Below, in pieces: positions 18,722 to 27,879 of a stretch of DNA of 64,000 nt; position 1 is the first letter of the stretch; each line of letters starts with the position of its first letter. The notes beneath the pieces were generated by a model. The model worked only from the letters and a program-made list of their open reading frames with translations, had not been told where the DNA came from and ran no database searches. Where the stretch lies: contig NZ_LIXI01000003.1 of NCBI RefSeq assembly GCF_001905595.1, positions 186,001 to 250,000 of the forward strand. Reading direction: 5' to 3'. Position numbers and translations under genes: made by a program. This stretch comes from Streptomyces sp. CB00316. Its GTDB lineage: Bacteria > Actinomycetota > Actinomycetes > Streptomycetales > Streptomycetaceae.

Positions 18722-20461
18722 GTGTCCCAGGACGACCAGTCAGCTGGAGGCCGGGAGGAGCTGTCGGTCACGGCTGACCTTCCCCCCGAACCTCTCAGCA
18801 CCCGGGCCCCGACCACCGACCGGGTGGTCTTCGGCGTCACGGCGGTCCTCACCCTCGCGTTCGTCATCTGGGGCGCGACCGCCACCTCATCGCTGGAGAC
18901 GGCGTCCGGCAAACTGCTCGAGGGGCTGATCCACAACGGTGGCTGGGCCTTCATGCTCGCCGCGTCGGGCTTCGTCATCTTCGCCCTCTGGCTGGCCATC
19001 AGCCGCTACGGGAAGATCTGCCTCGGCCAGGAGGGTGAGGCGCCGGAATTCCGGACCATCTCCTGGGTCGCGATGATGTTCAGCGCCGGTATGGGCATCG
19101 GGCTGATGTTCTGGGGCGTGAGCGAGCCCCTGGCCCACTACCGCACCCCGCCGCCCGGCACCGACCCCGCCGACTCGGCCGAGGCCATGCAGACGGCGAT
19201 GGCCACCACCCTCTTCCACTGGACGCTGCACCCCTGGGCGATCTACGCGGTGGTCGGCCTCGCCATCGCCTACAGCGCCTACCGGATGCGCAGGCGGCAG
19301 ACGATCAGCGCGGTCTTCGAGCCGCTGATCGGCAAGCGCCACGCGCACGGAGGCTTCGGACGCTTCATCGACATCCTGGCCATCTTCGCGACGCTTTTCG
19401 GCTCGGCGGCCTCGCTGGGCCTCGGCGCGCTCCAGATCGGCAGCGGGATCCAGGAGCTGAACTGGCTGGAGAAGGCCGGTACCGGCCTCCTCGTAGCCGT
19501 CATCGCCGTGCTGACGGTCGGCTTCGTCGCCTCCGCGGTCTCCGGTGTGGAGAAGGGCATCCAGTGGCTCTCCAACATCAACATGGTGCTGGCCCTGTTC
19601 CTTGTCCTGTTCGTCTTCATCGTCGGTCCCACGATCTTCGTGCTCGACCTGGTGCCCACCTCGCTGGGCGCCTACATCAGCGACCTCGGACAGCTCGCCG
19701 GGCGCACCGAGGCGACCGGCGGCGGCGAGGTGGCCGACTGGCTCGGCGGCTGGACGGTCTTCTACTGGGCCTGGTGGATCTCCTGGACGCCCTTCGTCGG
19801 CATGTTCATCGCCCGCATCAGCCGCGGCCGCACCATCCGCCAGTTCGTCGGCGGCGTCATCCTGGTGCCCAGCACGGTCAGCCTGATCTGGTTCGCCGTC
19901 TTCGGCGGCACGGCCATGAAGCTGGACGAGGCGGGCAAGCTCACCGGCGCCGACACCCCCGAGGCGCAGCTCTTCGGTGTCCTCCAGGAGTTCCCGATCG
20001 CCACCGTGACGAGCATCCTGGTGATGGTCCTCGTCGGTATCTTCTTCGTCTCCGGTGCCGACGCCGCCTCGATCGTCATGGGCACGCTCTCGCAGAAGGG
20101 TGTTCTGGAGCCCGGCAAGTGGGTCGTCATCTTCTGGGGCGTGGTGACCGGGGCCGTGGCCGCGATCATGCTGCTCATCGGTGACGGCAAGGAGAACGCG
20201 TTGGAGGGGCTCCAGAACCTCACGATCCTCGTCGCCGCCCCCTTCGTCGTCGTGATGATCGGCATGTGCGTCGCCCTGATGCGGGACCTGCGCAGGGACC
20301 CGCAGATCGTCCGCCAGGAGTTCGGCGTGGAGGCGGTCGAGTCCGCGGTGATCGAGGGGCACGCCAAGTACGACGGCGACTTCGAGATCCGTATCGGCCC
20401 CGGCACGACGGTCACGACGGAGCGCCACAAGGAGGTTCCGACCGAGAAGCGTCAGGACTGA
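18722..20461 (+). CDS. BCCT-family betaine/choline/carnitine transporter
   Basis: A secondary transporter of 579 residues with about 12 membrane spans that imports a trimethylammonium osmolyte, probably with sodium. Family motifs are GMGIGLMFWGVSEPL, TLFHWTLHPWAIY and WAWWISWTPFVGMFIARIS, the last being the BCCT signature with the tryptophans of the binding site. The C-terminal cytosolic tail, about 70 residues, may sense osmotic state as in BetP. GTG at 18722 is preferred to GTG at 18713 because AAAGG lies at a workable distance. It converges on the oxidase gene. Confidence 0.92.
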   Translation: MSQDDQSAGGREELSVTADLPPEPLSTRAPTTDRVVFGVTAVLTLAFVIWGATATSSLETASGKLLEGLIHNGGWAFMLAASGFVIFALWLAISRYGKICLGQEGEAPEFRTISWVAMMFSAGMGIGLMFWGVSEPLAHYRTPPPGTDPADSAEAMQTAMATTLFHWTLHPWAIYAVVGLAIAYSAYRMRRRQTISAVFEPLIGKRHAHGGFGRFIDILAIFATLFGSAASLGLGALQIGSGIQELNWLEKAGTGLLVAVIAVLTVGFVASAVSGVEKGIQWLSNINMVLALFLVLFVFIVGPTIFVLDLVPTSLGAYISDLGQLAGRTEATGGGEVADWLGGWTVFYWAWWISWTPFVGMFIARISRGRTIRQFVGGVILVPSTVSLIWFAVFGGTAMKLDEAGKLTGADTPEAQLFGVLQEFPIATVTSILVMVLVGIFFVSGADAASIVMGTLSQKGVLEPGKWVVIFWGVVTGAVAAIMLLIGDGKENALEGLQNLTILVAAPFVVVMIGMCVALMRDLRRDPQIVRQEFGVEAVESAVIEGHAKYDGDFEIRIGPGTTVTTERHKEVPTEKRQD

Positions 20462-20493
20462 TCCCGGGGACCCTTCGTACGTACGGCGGCGGC

Positions 20494-21426
20494 TCAGCCC
20501 ACCAGGGCGGCCGCCGTCCGTGCGCAGCCCCAGGCCACGGTGACCCCCGCACCGCCGTGACCGTAGTTGTGGACCAGCACACCGCCGCCCGGCAGGGCCT
20601 CCGCCCCGATCCGCACCCCGCCCTCCCGCACCGGCCGCAGCCCCACCCGGTGCCCCAGCACCCGGGCGCCGGCGATCTCCGGCCGCACCCGCGCGCACCG
20701 CGCCACGATCTCCCGTGCGGTCACCGCATCGGGCTCCCGGCGCTCGTCGTCCGCCTCGGCCGTACCGCCCAGCACCAGACCGGCCGGCTGCGGGAAGAAG
20801 TACGTCGTCGCGGCGGACGCCGGGTCCGCCGCGGTGAACCACTCCGCGATCCCCGGGTTCTCGACCACGACCAGCTGCCCACGCACCGCCCGCACACCCG
20901 CGTCCGGCACCAGCTCGCGCGCCCCCAGCCCCGTGCAGTTCACCACCACCGGGCTCCGCTCCGCCGCCTCCGCGAACCCGTCCACCGCACGCCGCTCCAC
21001 CGCGCCGCCCGCCGCCACCAGCCGCTGCTCCAGCCACGCCAGGTGGACCGGCATGTCCAGCAGCGGCAGCACCAATCGCAGCCCGGCAGCCACCTCCACC
21101 GCACCCTTCAGCTCCGCCGCCCACGGCCCCAGCGCCGCGAACCGCTCACCGCCGTGCACCCCCGCCACCAGCCGTACGCCGGTCCCACCGGCCCCGGCCG
21201 CCAGCTCCTCGTACACCGCGAGCGTCTCCAGCGCCCAGGCACCGACCCGCTCGGCCGGTTCGATGCGGTACGGCCACCACAGCGCCCCCGCCACCGCCGA
21301 GGTCGTCGCTGCGGCCGGATCACGCGACCAGACCCGCACCCGCAGCCCGCGCTCCGCCAGCGTCACGGCGGTGGTGAGGCCGATGACCCCGCCGCCCACC
21401 ACGATCACGTCCGCCACATCCGGCAT
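20494..21426 (-). CDS. D-amino-acid-oxidase-like FAD-dependent oxidoreductase
   Basis: A 310-residue flavoprotein of the DAO family. The N-terminal dinucleotide fold has VVGGGVIGLTTAVTL; SAVAGALWWPYRI and VNCTGLGARELV follow; and the C-terminal signature HNYGHGGAGVTVAWGCA is that of D-amino acid and D-aspartate oxidases. Oxidative deamination of D-amino acids to keto acids is likely. ATG at 21426 has AGGAG eight bases upstream. It is divergent from the second ABC-F gene and convergent with the BCCT transporter. No peroxisomal-type C-terminus is expected or seen. Confidence 0.88.
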   Translation of the reverse strand: MPDVADVIVVGGGVIGLTTAVTLAERGLRVRVWSRDPAAATTSAVAGALWWPYRIEPAERVGAWALETLAVYEELAAGAGGTGVRLVAGVHGGERFAALGPWAAELKGAVEVAAGLRLVLPLLDMPVHLAWLEQRLVAAGGAVERRAVDGFAEAAERSPVVVNCTGLGARELVPDAGVRAVRGQLVVVENPGIAEWFTAADPASAATTYFFPQPAGLVLGGTAEADDERREPDAVTAREIVARCARVRPEIAGARVLGHRVGLRPVREGGVRIGAEALPGGGVLVHNYGHGGAGVTVAWGCARTAAALVG

Positions 21427-21547
21427 CACCGTCACTCCTGTCACGTCCGTATGCACCTGTCGCTGCCCGGACGCTAACGGAATTCCCACGTCGGGGGCAG
21501 AGGGCAGCGGAGGGCACCGGCCATCGGCGACTAGGATCGGCACCCTG

Positions 21548-23185
21548 ATGACTGCCACCCTCGTCGCCAAGGACCTCGCCGCCGGACACGGCGACCGCAC
21601 ACTCTTCGCCGGACTCGACCTCGTCGTCGCCCCCGGAGACGTGATCGGTCTCGTCGGAGTCAACGGCGCCGGAAAATCGTCCCTGCTCCGCCTGCTCGCC
21701 GGAGTCGACCGCCCGGAGGAGGGCGAGCTGCGGCTCTCCCCGCCCACCGCCACCGTCGGCCACCTCCCGCAGGAGCCCGAGCGGCGCGAGGGCGAGACCG
21801 TGGCCGCGTTCCTGGCCCGCCGCACCGGCGTCGCCGACGCCCAGCGCGCCATGGACGAGGCGACGGAGGGCCTGGTCTCCGGGGCCCCGGGCGCGGACGA
21901 CGCGTACTCCGAGACCTTGGAGCGCTGGCTCGCCCTCGGCGGCGCGGACCTGGAGGAGCGGGCCGCGCAGGTCGCCTCCGAACTGGGGCTCACCGTGAGC
22001 CTGGACCTGCCCATGACCGCCCTCTCCGGCGGCCAGGCGGCCCGCGCCGGTCTCGCCTCCCTGCTCCTCTCCCGCTACGACGTCTTCCTGCTGGACGAGC
22101 CCACCAACGACCTCGACCTCGACGGCCTGGAGCGCCTGGAGCGCTTCGTCTCGGGGCTGCGGGCCGGGACGGTCGTCATCAGCCACGACCGCGAGTTCCT
22201 GATGCGCACGGTCACCAAGGTGCTGGAGCTCGATCTCGCCCAGCAGCAGATCAACCTGTACGGCGGTGGCTACGCGGCCTACCTGGAGGAGCGTGAGACC
22301 GCGCGCCGGCACGCCCGCGAGGGGTACGAGGAATACGCCGACAAGAGGGCCGCCCTCGAAGCACGCGGCCATATGCAGCGCTCCTGGATGGACAAGGGCG
22401 TCAAGAACGCCCGCCGCAAGGCCACCGACGGCGACAAGCTCGGCCGCAACGCGCGCAGCGAGGCGAGCGAGAAGCAGGCGGCGAAGGCCCGGCAGACCCA
22501 GCGCATGATCGAGCGCCTCGACACCGTCGAGGAGCCGCGCAAGGAGTGGGAGCTGCGGATGGAGATCGCCACCGCCCCCCGGTCCGGATCGGTCGTCGCG
22601 ACCCTGCGCGAGGCCCGAGTGGTGCGCGGCGACTTCTCCTTCGGCCCCGCCTCGCTCCAGATCGACTGGGCCGACCGGGTCGCCATCACCGGTGCCAACG
22701 GAGCGGGCAAGTCCACCCTGCTCGCCGCCCTGTTGGAGCGGCTCCCGCTCGACTCCGGCCACGCCACGCTCGGTTCGGGCGTCGTGGTCGGCGAGGTGGA
22801 CCAGGCCCGCCGGCTCTTCCTCGGCTCCCAGTCGCTGCTGGAGGCGTTCTGTGCGGCCGTGCCCGACACGGAACCGGCCGAAGTCCGCACGCTGCTCGCC
22901 AAGTTCGGCCTCCGCGCCGACCATGTGATGCGCCCGGCCACCAGCCTCTCCCCGGGCGAACGCACCCGAGCCGCCCTCGCCCTGCTCCAGGGCCGCGGGG
23001 TCAACCTCCTGGTACTCGACGAGCCGACGAACCACCTGGACCTGCCCGCCATCGAGCAGTTGGAGGCAGCCCTGGAGAGCTACACGGGCACCCTGCTGCT
23101 GGTCACCCACGACCGGCGGATGCTCGAAGCGGTCCGCACCACGCGCCGTATCGAAGTGGCGGACGGCCAGGTCAAGGAAGTCTGA
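21548..23185 (+). CDS. ABC-F family ATPase
   Basis: A 545-residue twin-ABC protein without membrane spans. Domain 1 has GVNGAGKSSLL, LSGGQAARAGL and LLDEPTNDLDL; domain 2 has GANGAGKSTLL, LSPGERTRAAL and VLDEPTNHLDL. The linker carries the charged helices typical of translation-factor ABC-F proteins (EEYADKRAALEARGHMQ). It looks more like a housekeeping actinobacterial ABC-F protein than the one at 3652-5283, but a resistance role cannot be excluded. TAGGAT at 21531-21536 places the transcript start near the ATG, so it may be leaderless. It ends at a strong terminator. Confidence 0.9.
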   Translation: MTATLVAKDLAAGHGDRTLFAGLDLVVAPGDVIGLVGVNGAGKSSLLRLLAGVDRPEEGELRLSPPTATVGHLPQEPERREGETVAAFLARRTGVADAQRAMDEATEGLVSGAPGADDAYSETLERWLALGGADLEERAAQVASELGLTVSLDLPMTALSGGQAARAGLASLLLSRYDVFLLDEPTNDLDLDGLERLERFVSGLRAGTVVISHDREFLMRTVTKVLELDLAQQQINLYGGGYAAYLEERETARRHAREGYEEYADKRAALEARGHMQRSWMDKGVKNARRKATDGDKLGRNARSEASEKQAAKARQTQRMIERLDTVEEPRKEWELRMEIATAPRSGSVVATLREARVVRGDFSFGPASLQIDWADRVAITGANGAGKSTLLAALLERLPLDSGHATLGSGVVVGEVDQARRLFLGSQSLLEAFCAAVPDTEPAEVRTLLAKFGLRADHVMRPATSLSPGERTRAALALLQGRGVNLLVLDEPTNHLDLPAIEQLEAALESYTGTLLLVTHDRRMLEAVRTTRRIEVADGQVKEV

Positions 23186-23203
23186 GCGCGCCTGCGAAGC
23201 AGT

Positions 23204-23250
23204 ACGGGGGTGGGGGCGGGCCGCACACCGCGGCCCGCCCCCACCCCCGT
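23204..23250. terminator. Bidirectional hairpin between ABC-F and tex
   Basis: A perfect 20-bp stem (ACGGGGGTGGGGGCGGG arm from 23204) with a 7-base loop closes at 23250. It lies between two convergent genes and should stop transcription from both sides. Confidence 0.85.
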
Positions 23251-23262
23251 GACTCTCCGGGC

Positions 23263-25713
23263 TCAGCGCCCCCGGCCGCCCTGCTTCGGATCGGTCAGCC
23301 CGGCCCGCCGCAGCGCATCGGCCATCGCGCTGTTCGCCGGAGCCGGAGCACCCTGGCCCTGCCGGGACCCACCGCCACCGGAGCCACCGCGCCGGTCCCG
23401 GCCGCCGCCCTGACCGCCCTGCCGGCTCTGCCCGCCACCGGACCCCTGCTCGCCCTGCCCCTGCCGCTGCTTCGGCGGACGGGCGCCCCGCTCACCGCGG
23501 CCCTGACCACGCCCCTGCCCGCCGCCCGCGCCCGGCGCGTCGTCCAGCCGCAGTGTCAACGAGATCCGCTTGCGCTGCGCGTCGACGTCCATGACCTTGA
23601 CCTTCACGACGTCCCCGGGCTTCACGACATCGCGCGGGTCCTTCACGAACGTCTTCGACAGCGCCGACACATGCACCAGGCCGTCCTGGTGGACGCCGAT
23701 GTCCACGAACGCGCCGAACGCCGCGACGTTCGTGACGACGCCCTCCAGCACCATGCCGGGCTCCAGGTCGCCGAGCTTCTCGACGCCCTCCTTGAAGGTC
23801 GCCGTACGGAACGCGGGCCGGGGGTCGCGCCCCGGCTTCTCCAGCTCCTTGAGGATGTCCGTCACAGTCGGCAGACCGAACATGTCGTCCACGAAGTCCG
23901 CCGCGCGCAGCGACCGCAGCGCCTCCGCGTTGCCGATCAGCGAGGCGACCTCGCCGCCCGCCGTCTTCCCCATCCGCCGCACCACGGGGTACGCCTCGGG
24001 GTGCACGCTGGAGGCGTCCAGCGGGTCGTCGCCGCCCCGGATCCGCAGGAAGCCCGCGCACTGCTCGTACGCCTTCGGGCCGAGCCGCGCCACGTCCTTG
24101 AGCGCCTTGCGGGAGCGGAAGGGGCCGTTGGTGTCGCGGTGCGTCACGATGTTCTCGGCGAGCCCCGAGCTGATCCCCGAGACCCGCGAGAGCAGTGGTG
24201 CGGAGGCGGTGTTGACGTCCACGCCGACGCCGTTCACACAGTCCTCGACGACCGCGTCCAGGGAACGCGAGAGCTTCACCTCGGACAGGTCGTGCTGGTA
24301 CTGGCCGACGCCGATCGACTTCGGGTCGATCTTCACCAGCTCGGCCAGCGGGTCCTGTAGCCGCCGCGCGATCGACACGGCGCCGCGCAACGACACGTCC
24401 ATGTCCGGGAGTTCCTGCGAGGCGAAGGCGGAGGCGGAGTACACCGAGGCGCCGGCCTCCGAGACCATCACCTTGGTGAGCTTCAACTCAGGGTGCCTGT
24501 CGATCAGTTCACCGGCGAGCTTGTCCGTCTCACGGGAGGCCGTGCCGTTGCCGATCGCGATCAGGTCGACCGCGTGCTCCTTCGCCAGGTGCGCGAGCTT
24601 CGCCAGCGCCTGGTCCCACTTGTTGGCGGGCACGTGCGGGTGGATCACATCGGTGGCCACCACCTTGCCGGTCGCGTCGACGACCGCGACCTTAACCCCC
24701 GTACGGAAACCGGGGTCCAGGCCCAGGGTGGCCCGTGTCCCGGCCGGGGCGGCGAGCAGCAGGTCACGCAGGTTGGAGGCGAAGACCCGTACCGCCTCGT
24801 CCTCCGCCGCCGTGCGAAGCCGCAGCCGCAGATCGATGCCGAGGTGCACCTGGATCCGGGTCCGCCACGCCCAACGCACGGTGTCGAGGAGCCACTTGTC
24901 GCCCGGCCGGCCCCGGTCGGCGATCTCGAAGCGGCGGGCGATCATGTTCTCGTACGTCGAGGGGCCCGGGCGCTCGGCGGCCTCCGGCTCCTCCGGCTCC
25001 AGGACCAGGTCGAGCACGTTCTCCTTCTCGCCGCGCAGCATGGCGAGGACCCGGTGCGAGGGCAGCGCGGTGAACGGCTCCGCGAAGTCGAAGTAGTCGG
25101 CGAACTTGGCGCCCGCCTCCTCCTGGCCCTCCCGTACCTTCGCCGCCAGCCGGCCGCGGGTCCACATGCGCTCGCGCAGCTCACCCGTCAGGTCGGCGTC
25201 CTCGGAGAACCGCTCGGTGAGGATGGAGCGCGCGCCCTCCAGAGCCGCGGCCGCGTCGGCCACGCCCTTGTCGCCGTCCACGAACGCGGCAGCGGCGGCG
25301 AGGGGGTCGACCGACGGGTCGGCGAGCAGGCCGTCCGCCAGCGGTTCGAGTCCCGCCTCCCGGGCGATCTGCGCCTTCGTCCGCCGCTTGGGCTTGAAGG
25401 GCAGGTAGATGTCCTCCAGGCGCGCCTTGGTCTCGGCACCCCGGATCGCGGCCTCCAGCGCGGTGTCGAGCTTGCCCTGTTCGCGGACGGAGTCGAGGAT
25501 CGAGGTACGCCGCTCCTCCAGCTCCCGCAGATATCGCAGCCGCTCCTCCAGCGTGCGCAGCTGCGCGTCGTCGAGCGATTCGGTCGCCTCCTTGCGGTAG
25601 CGCGCGATGAACGGCACGGTGGACCCGCCGTCGAGCAGCTCGACGGCCGCCCTGACCTGTCGCTCACGTACGCCGAGCTCCTCGGCGATCCTGCCTTCGA
25701 TGGACGTCGTCAC
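23263..25713 (-). CDS. tex: Tex-family RNA-binding transcription accessory protein
   Basis: An 816-residue Tex protein. In order it has an N-terminal helical region (VPFIARYRKEATESLDD), the YqgF nuclease-like domain with TLGLDPGFRTGVKVAVVD, helix-hairpin-helix repeats (NTASAPLLSRVSGISS and FRSRKALKDVARLG) and an S1 domain (GMVLEGVVTNVAAFGAFVDI, about 640-710). Family members bind nucleic acids and affect transcription and RNA turnover. The last 85 residues are an unusual low-complexity tail rich in Gly, Arg and Gln, ending GGRGR. The ATG at 25713 begins the conserved MTTSIEGRIAEEL. Confidence 0.93.
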   Translation of the reverse strand: MTTSIEGRIAEELGVRERQVRAAVELLDGGSTVPFIARYRKEATESLDDAQLRTLEERLRYLRELEERRTSILDSVREQGKLDTALEAAIRGAETKARLEDIYLPFKPKRRTKAQIAREAGLEPLADGLLADPSVDPLAAAAAFVDGDKGVADAAAALEGARSILTERFSEDADLTGELRERMWTRGRLAAKVREGQEEAGAKFADYFDFAEPFTALPSHRVLAMLRGEKENVLDLVLEPEEPEAAERPGPSTYENMIARRFEIADRGRPGDKWLLDTVRWAWRTRIQVHLGIDLRLRLRTAAEDEAVRVFASNLRDLLLAAPAGTRATLGLDPGFRTGVKVAVVDATGKVVATDVIHPHVPANKWDQALAKLAHLAKEHAVDLIAIGNGTASRETDKLAGELIDRHPELKLTKVMVSEAGASVYSASAFASQELPDMDVSLRGAVSIARRLQDPLAELVKIDPKSIGVGQYQHDLSEVKLSRSLDAVVEDCVNGVGVDVNTASAPLLSRVSGISSGLAENIVTHRDTNGPFRSRKALKDVARLGPKAYEQCAGFLRIRGGDDPLDASSVHPEAYPVVRRMGKTAGGEVASLIGNAEALRSLRAADFVDDMFGLPTVTDILKELEKPGRDPRPAFRTATFKEGVEKLGDLEPGMVLEGVVTNVAAFGAFVDIGVHQDGLVHVSALSKTFVKDPRDVVKPGDVVKVKVMDVDAQRKRISLTLRLDDAPGAGGGQGRGQGRGERGARPPKQRQGQGEQGSGGGQSRQGGQGGGRDRRGGSGGGGSRQGQGAPAPANSAMADALRRAGLTDPKQGGRGR

Positions 25714-25889
25714 GGTTTTCCCGACTCGCCTTCTCGTACTGGCTGTGCTGGCCGTGCTCGCGGTGCGATGAGCACGTTCTTACCTCGCCTGCATTGTGCC
25801 GGGTGGCCGGGGCCGATGTCGCGCGACCTCGGTGAACACGCCCGGAGCCCCCGCCACCGCCTTCGAGGACTCCGGCGCGGCAGCAGGGG

Positions 25890-26756
25890 TCAGGGCCCGG
25901 TCGCCTCGGCCGGGAAAGCGCCGTTCTCGGCGGCCGTGAACAGGAAGCCGCGCCCCAGCTCGGTCAGCCGCACCACCCCTTCGGCGCCCAGGTGTTCGTA
26001 CGGGGCCCTGTCCATCCGGTCCGTCGCCTCCTCCACCTCCGCACGCAGCGCCGTCCCCGCTTCGGTCAGCGCCGGCTCCTCGCCCGCGACGAGCAGACCG
26101 CGCTCCCGCAGCCGGCCGGACGCCGCCTCCCAGTCGGTGCGGCGCCAGCCGCGGGAGGACAGGGTCCAGCGGATCGCCATGCCCCTACCGGTCGCGGTGT
26201 GACTGACGAGCGACTCCACCGGGTCCAGACCGGCGGCGAGCAGCGCGGCGAGGTGGGCGTCGCCGCGGTGCTCGCGCAGCAGGGTCGCGGCGTGCCAGAA
26301 CGCCAGGTGCGGTTCGTCGGGCACCGGCAGCCCCGCGTGGGCCGCGTAGAGCGGCCGGGCGTGCGGGGTGCAGGCCTCGGTGGCGCGCAGCGCGAGCCGG
26401 GCCGCCTCCGCCATCTCGTCGGAGGCGATGATCTCCTCGCCGAGCAGCCGCCGCAGCGTCGCGTCCGCCGCCCGCAGCCGGGCCCCGAGCACCTGCTCGG
26501 GCGAGGCCACGGACCAGACGGCGGGCACGTGCCGGGCCACCAGGGCGGGGTTGAAGTTGTAGAAGGTCGCCGTGACGGTGCCCGCCCCCACGGGCCCGAA
26601 CGCCGCTGCCCGGGTGGCGAAGTAGACGGCGCTCGGGTCCTCGACGCCGAGCTTTCCCAGCTCGGCGCCCAGATCGGGCGAGAAGAAGAGGCACGAGTGC
26701 AGCGGGTTGACGGCGTTGTGACAGCGGCGTTCCGCGCGGGCCGGAAGAGTACTCAT
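25890..26756 (-). CDS. SCO6745-family helix-turn-helix protein
   Basis: A 288-residue protein matching the actinobacterial family named after SCO6745. Conserved blocks include NPLHSCLFFSPD, YFATRAAAFGPVGAGTVTATF and YNFNP near the N-terminus, LRATEACTPHARPLYAAHAG in the middle, and a C-terminal winged-helix-like segment (WTLSSRGWRRTDWEAAS). The family has no established function; a ligand-binding regulator or enzyme is possible. A TetR-type palindrome overlaps its promoter. It is divergent from the GlxA-type regulator across 124 bases. Confidence 0.75.
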   Translation of the reverse strand: MSTLPARAERRCHNAVNPLHSCLFFSPDLGAELGKLGVEDPSAVYFATRAAAFGPVGAGTVTATFYNFNPALVARHVPAVWSVASPEQVLGARLRAADATLRRLLGEEIIASDEMAEAARLALRATEACTPHARPLYAAHAGLPVPDEPHLAFWHAATLLREHRGDAHLAALLAAGLDPVESLVSHTATGRGMAIRWTLSSRGWRRTDWEAASGRLRERGLLVAGEEPALTEAGTALRAEVEEATDRMDRAPYEHLGAEGVVRLTELGRGFLFTAAENGAFPAEATGP

Positions 26757-26766
26757 ACCCGCACGT

Positions 26767-26782
26767 TACCGACTGGTCGGTA
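26767..26782. promoter_or_regulatory. TetR-type operator palindrome
   Basis: TACCGACTGGTCGGTA is a perfect 16-bp palindrome of the kind bound by TetR-family repressors. It starts 11 bases upstream of the SCO6745-family gene and covers its probable -10 region (TAACGT on the minus strand). No TetR gene is present in the window. Confidence 0.6.
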
Positions 26783-26880
26783 CGGCGGGAAGGCGGGGGA
26801 GCGGTCGAGCGCGGGGAACGGTGCGACGGCAGAAAAGGTGGGGTATTCGTCATTGTGGCCATCGCCGCCCGCCGCCCAGG

Positions 26881-27852
26881 ATGGCAGATGTGATCCAGCG
26901 AACCGTGCTCGTCGTCCTCTTCGACGGCATCCAGAGCCTCGACGCGACCGGCCCGATGGAGGTCTTCGCCGGAGCCTCCCGCGCACCCGGCGTCTCCTAC
27001 GACCTGCGGACCGCCTCCCTCGACGGCGGCCCTGTCCGGGCCACCAGCGGGCTGACCCTGATGCCCGACAGCAGCCTGGCCGACGCACCCGTACCGCACA
27101 CCCTGCTGGTCCCCGGCGGGCACGGCACGCGCTCCGCCCACCCGGATCTGACCGCCTGGCTGCGGGCCCACGGGCCGCGGGCGGAGCGGCTGGTCTCCGT
27201 GTGCACCGGGGCCCTGCTGCTGGCCGGGGCGGGCCTCCTGGACGGCCACCGGGTCACCACCCACTGGAACTACTGCGAGCAGCTCGCCCGCGACTTCCCC
27301 GACGTCCAGGTCGACCCCGACCCGATCTTCGTACGGGACGGACGGCTGGCCACCTCGGCGGGCGTCACCGCGGGCATCGACCTGGCACTCGCCCTCGTCG
27401 AGGAGGACCACGGCCGGGACCTCGCCCTGACCATCGCCCGCCACCTCGTGGTCTTCCTGCGCCGCCCTGGCAACCAGGCCCAGTTCAGCGCCCAGCTCAG
27501 CGCCCAGACCGCACAGCGCGAGCCCCTGCGCGAGGTCCAGCACTGGATCACCCGGCACCCGGACGCCGACCTCGCCGTGGACGCCCTCGCCGCCCGCGCC
27601 CGCCTCTCGCCCCGGCACTTCGCCCGCGCGTTCAGGGCGGAGACCGGTACGACACCGGGGCGCTACGTCGACCGCGTGCGACTGGAGCACGCCCGCCGGC
27701 TCCTGGAGGACACCTGCGACTCCGTCGAACAGGTCGCCCGCGCCAGCGGCTACGGCACGCCGGAAGCCATGCGCCGCGCCTTCGTGAAAGCCCTCGCCAC
27801 GGCACCCGCCGAGTACCGCCGCCGCTTCCGTGCGCCGGTGTCCACCACCTGA
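26881..27852 (+). CDS. GlxA-type AraC regulator with DJ-1/PfpI domain
   Basis: A 323-residue regulator with an N-terminal class I glutamine-amidotransferase-like domain (VLVVLFDGIQSLDATGPMEVF to about 175, with the nucleophile-elbow segment SVCTGALLLAGAGLL) and a C-terminal AraC DNA-binding domain (about 215-320: ARLSPRHFARAFRAETGTTP and a second HTH, SVEQVARASGYGTPEAMR). Such proteins sense a small molecule through the PfpI-like domain. The ATG at 26881 overlaps a possible GTG at 26890. A PfpI enzyme gene follows 27 bases later in the same direction, suggesting that it is the target or partner. Confidence 0.9.
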   Translation: MADVIQRTVLVVLFDGIQSLDATGPMEVFAGASRAPGVSYDLRTASLDGGPVRATSGLTLMPDSSLADAPVPHTLLVPGGHGTRSAHPDLTAWLRAHGPRAERLVSVCTGALLLAGAGLLDGHRVTTHWNYCEQLARDFPDVQVDPDPIFVRDGRLATSAGVTAGIDLALALVEEDHGRDLALTIARHLVVFLRRPGNQAQFSAQLSAQTAQREPLREVQHWITRHPDADLAVDALAARARLSPRHFARAFRAETGTTPGRYVDRVRLEHARRLLEDTCDSVEQVARASGYGTPEAMRRAFVKALATAPAEYRRRFRAPVSTT

Positions 27853-27879
27853 CCCGCCCCGTCCACCGAAAGGCAGCCC

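Noticed and set aside
18887..21124. A 745-codon open frame on the minus strand opposite the BCCT transporter
   Set aside because: It is a GC-driven shadow frame. The plus strand has an intact transporter with membrane motifs, and the right part overlaps the oxidase gene in a different frame.
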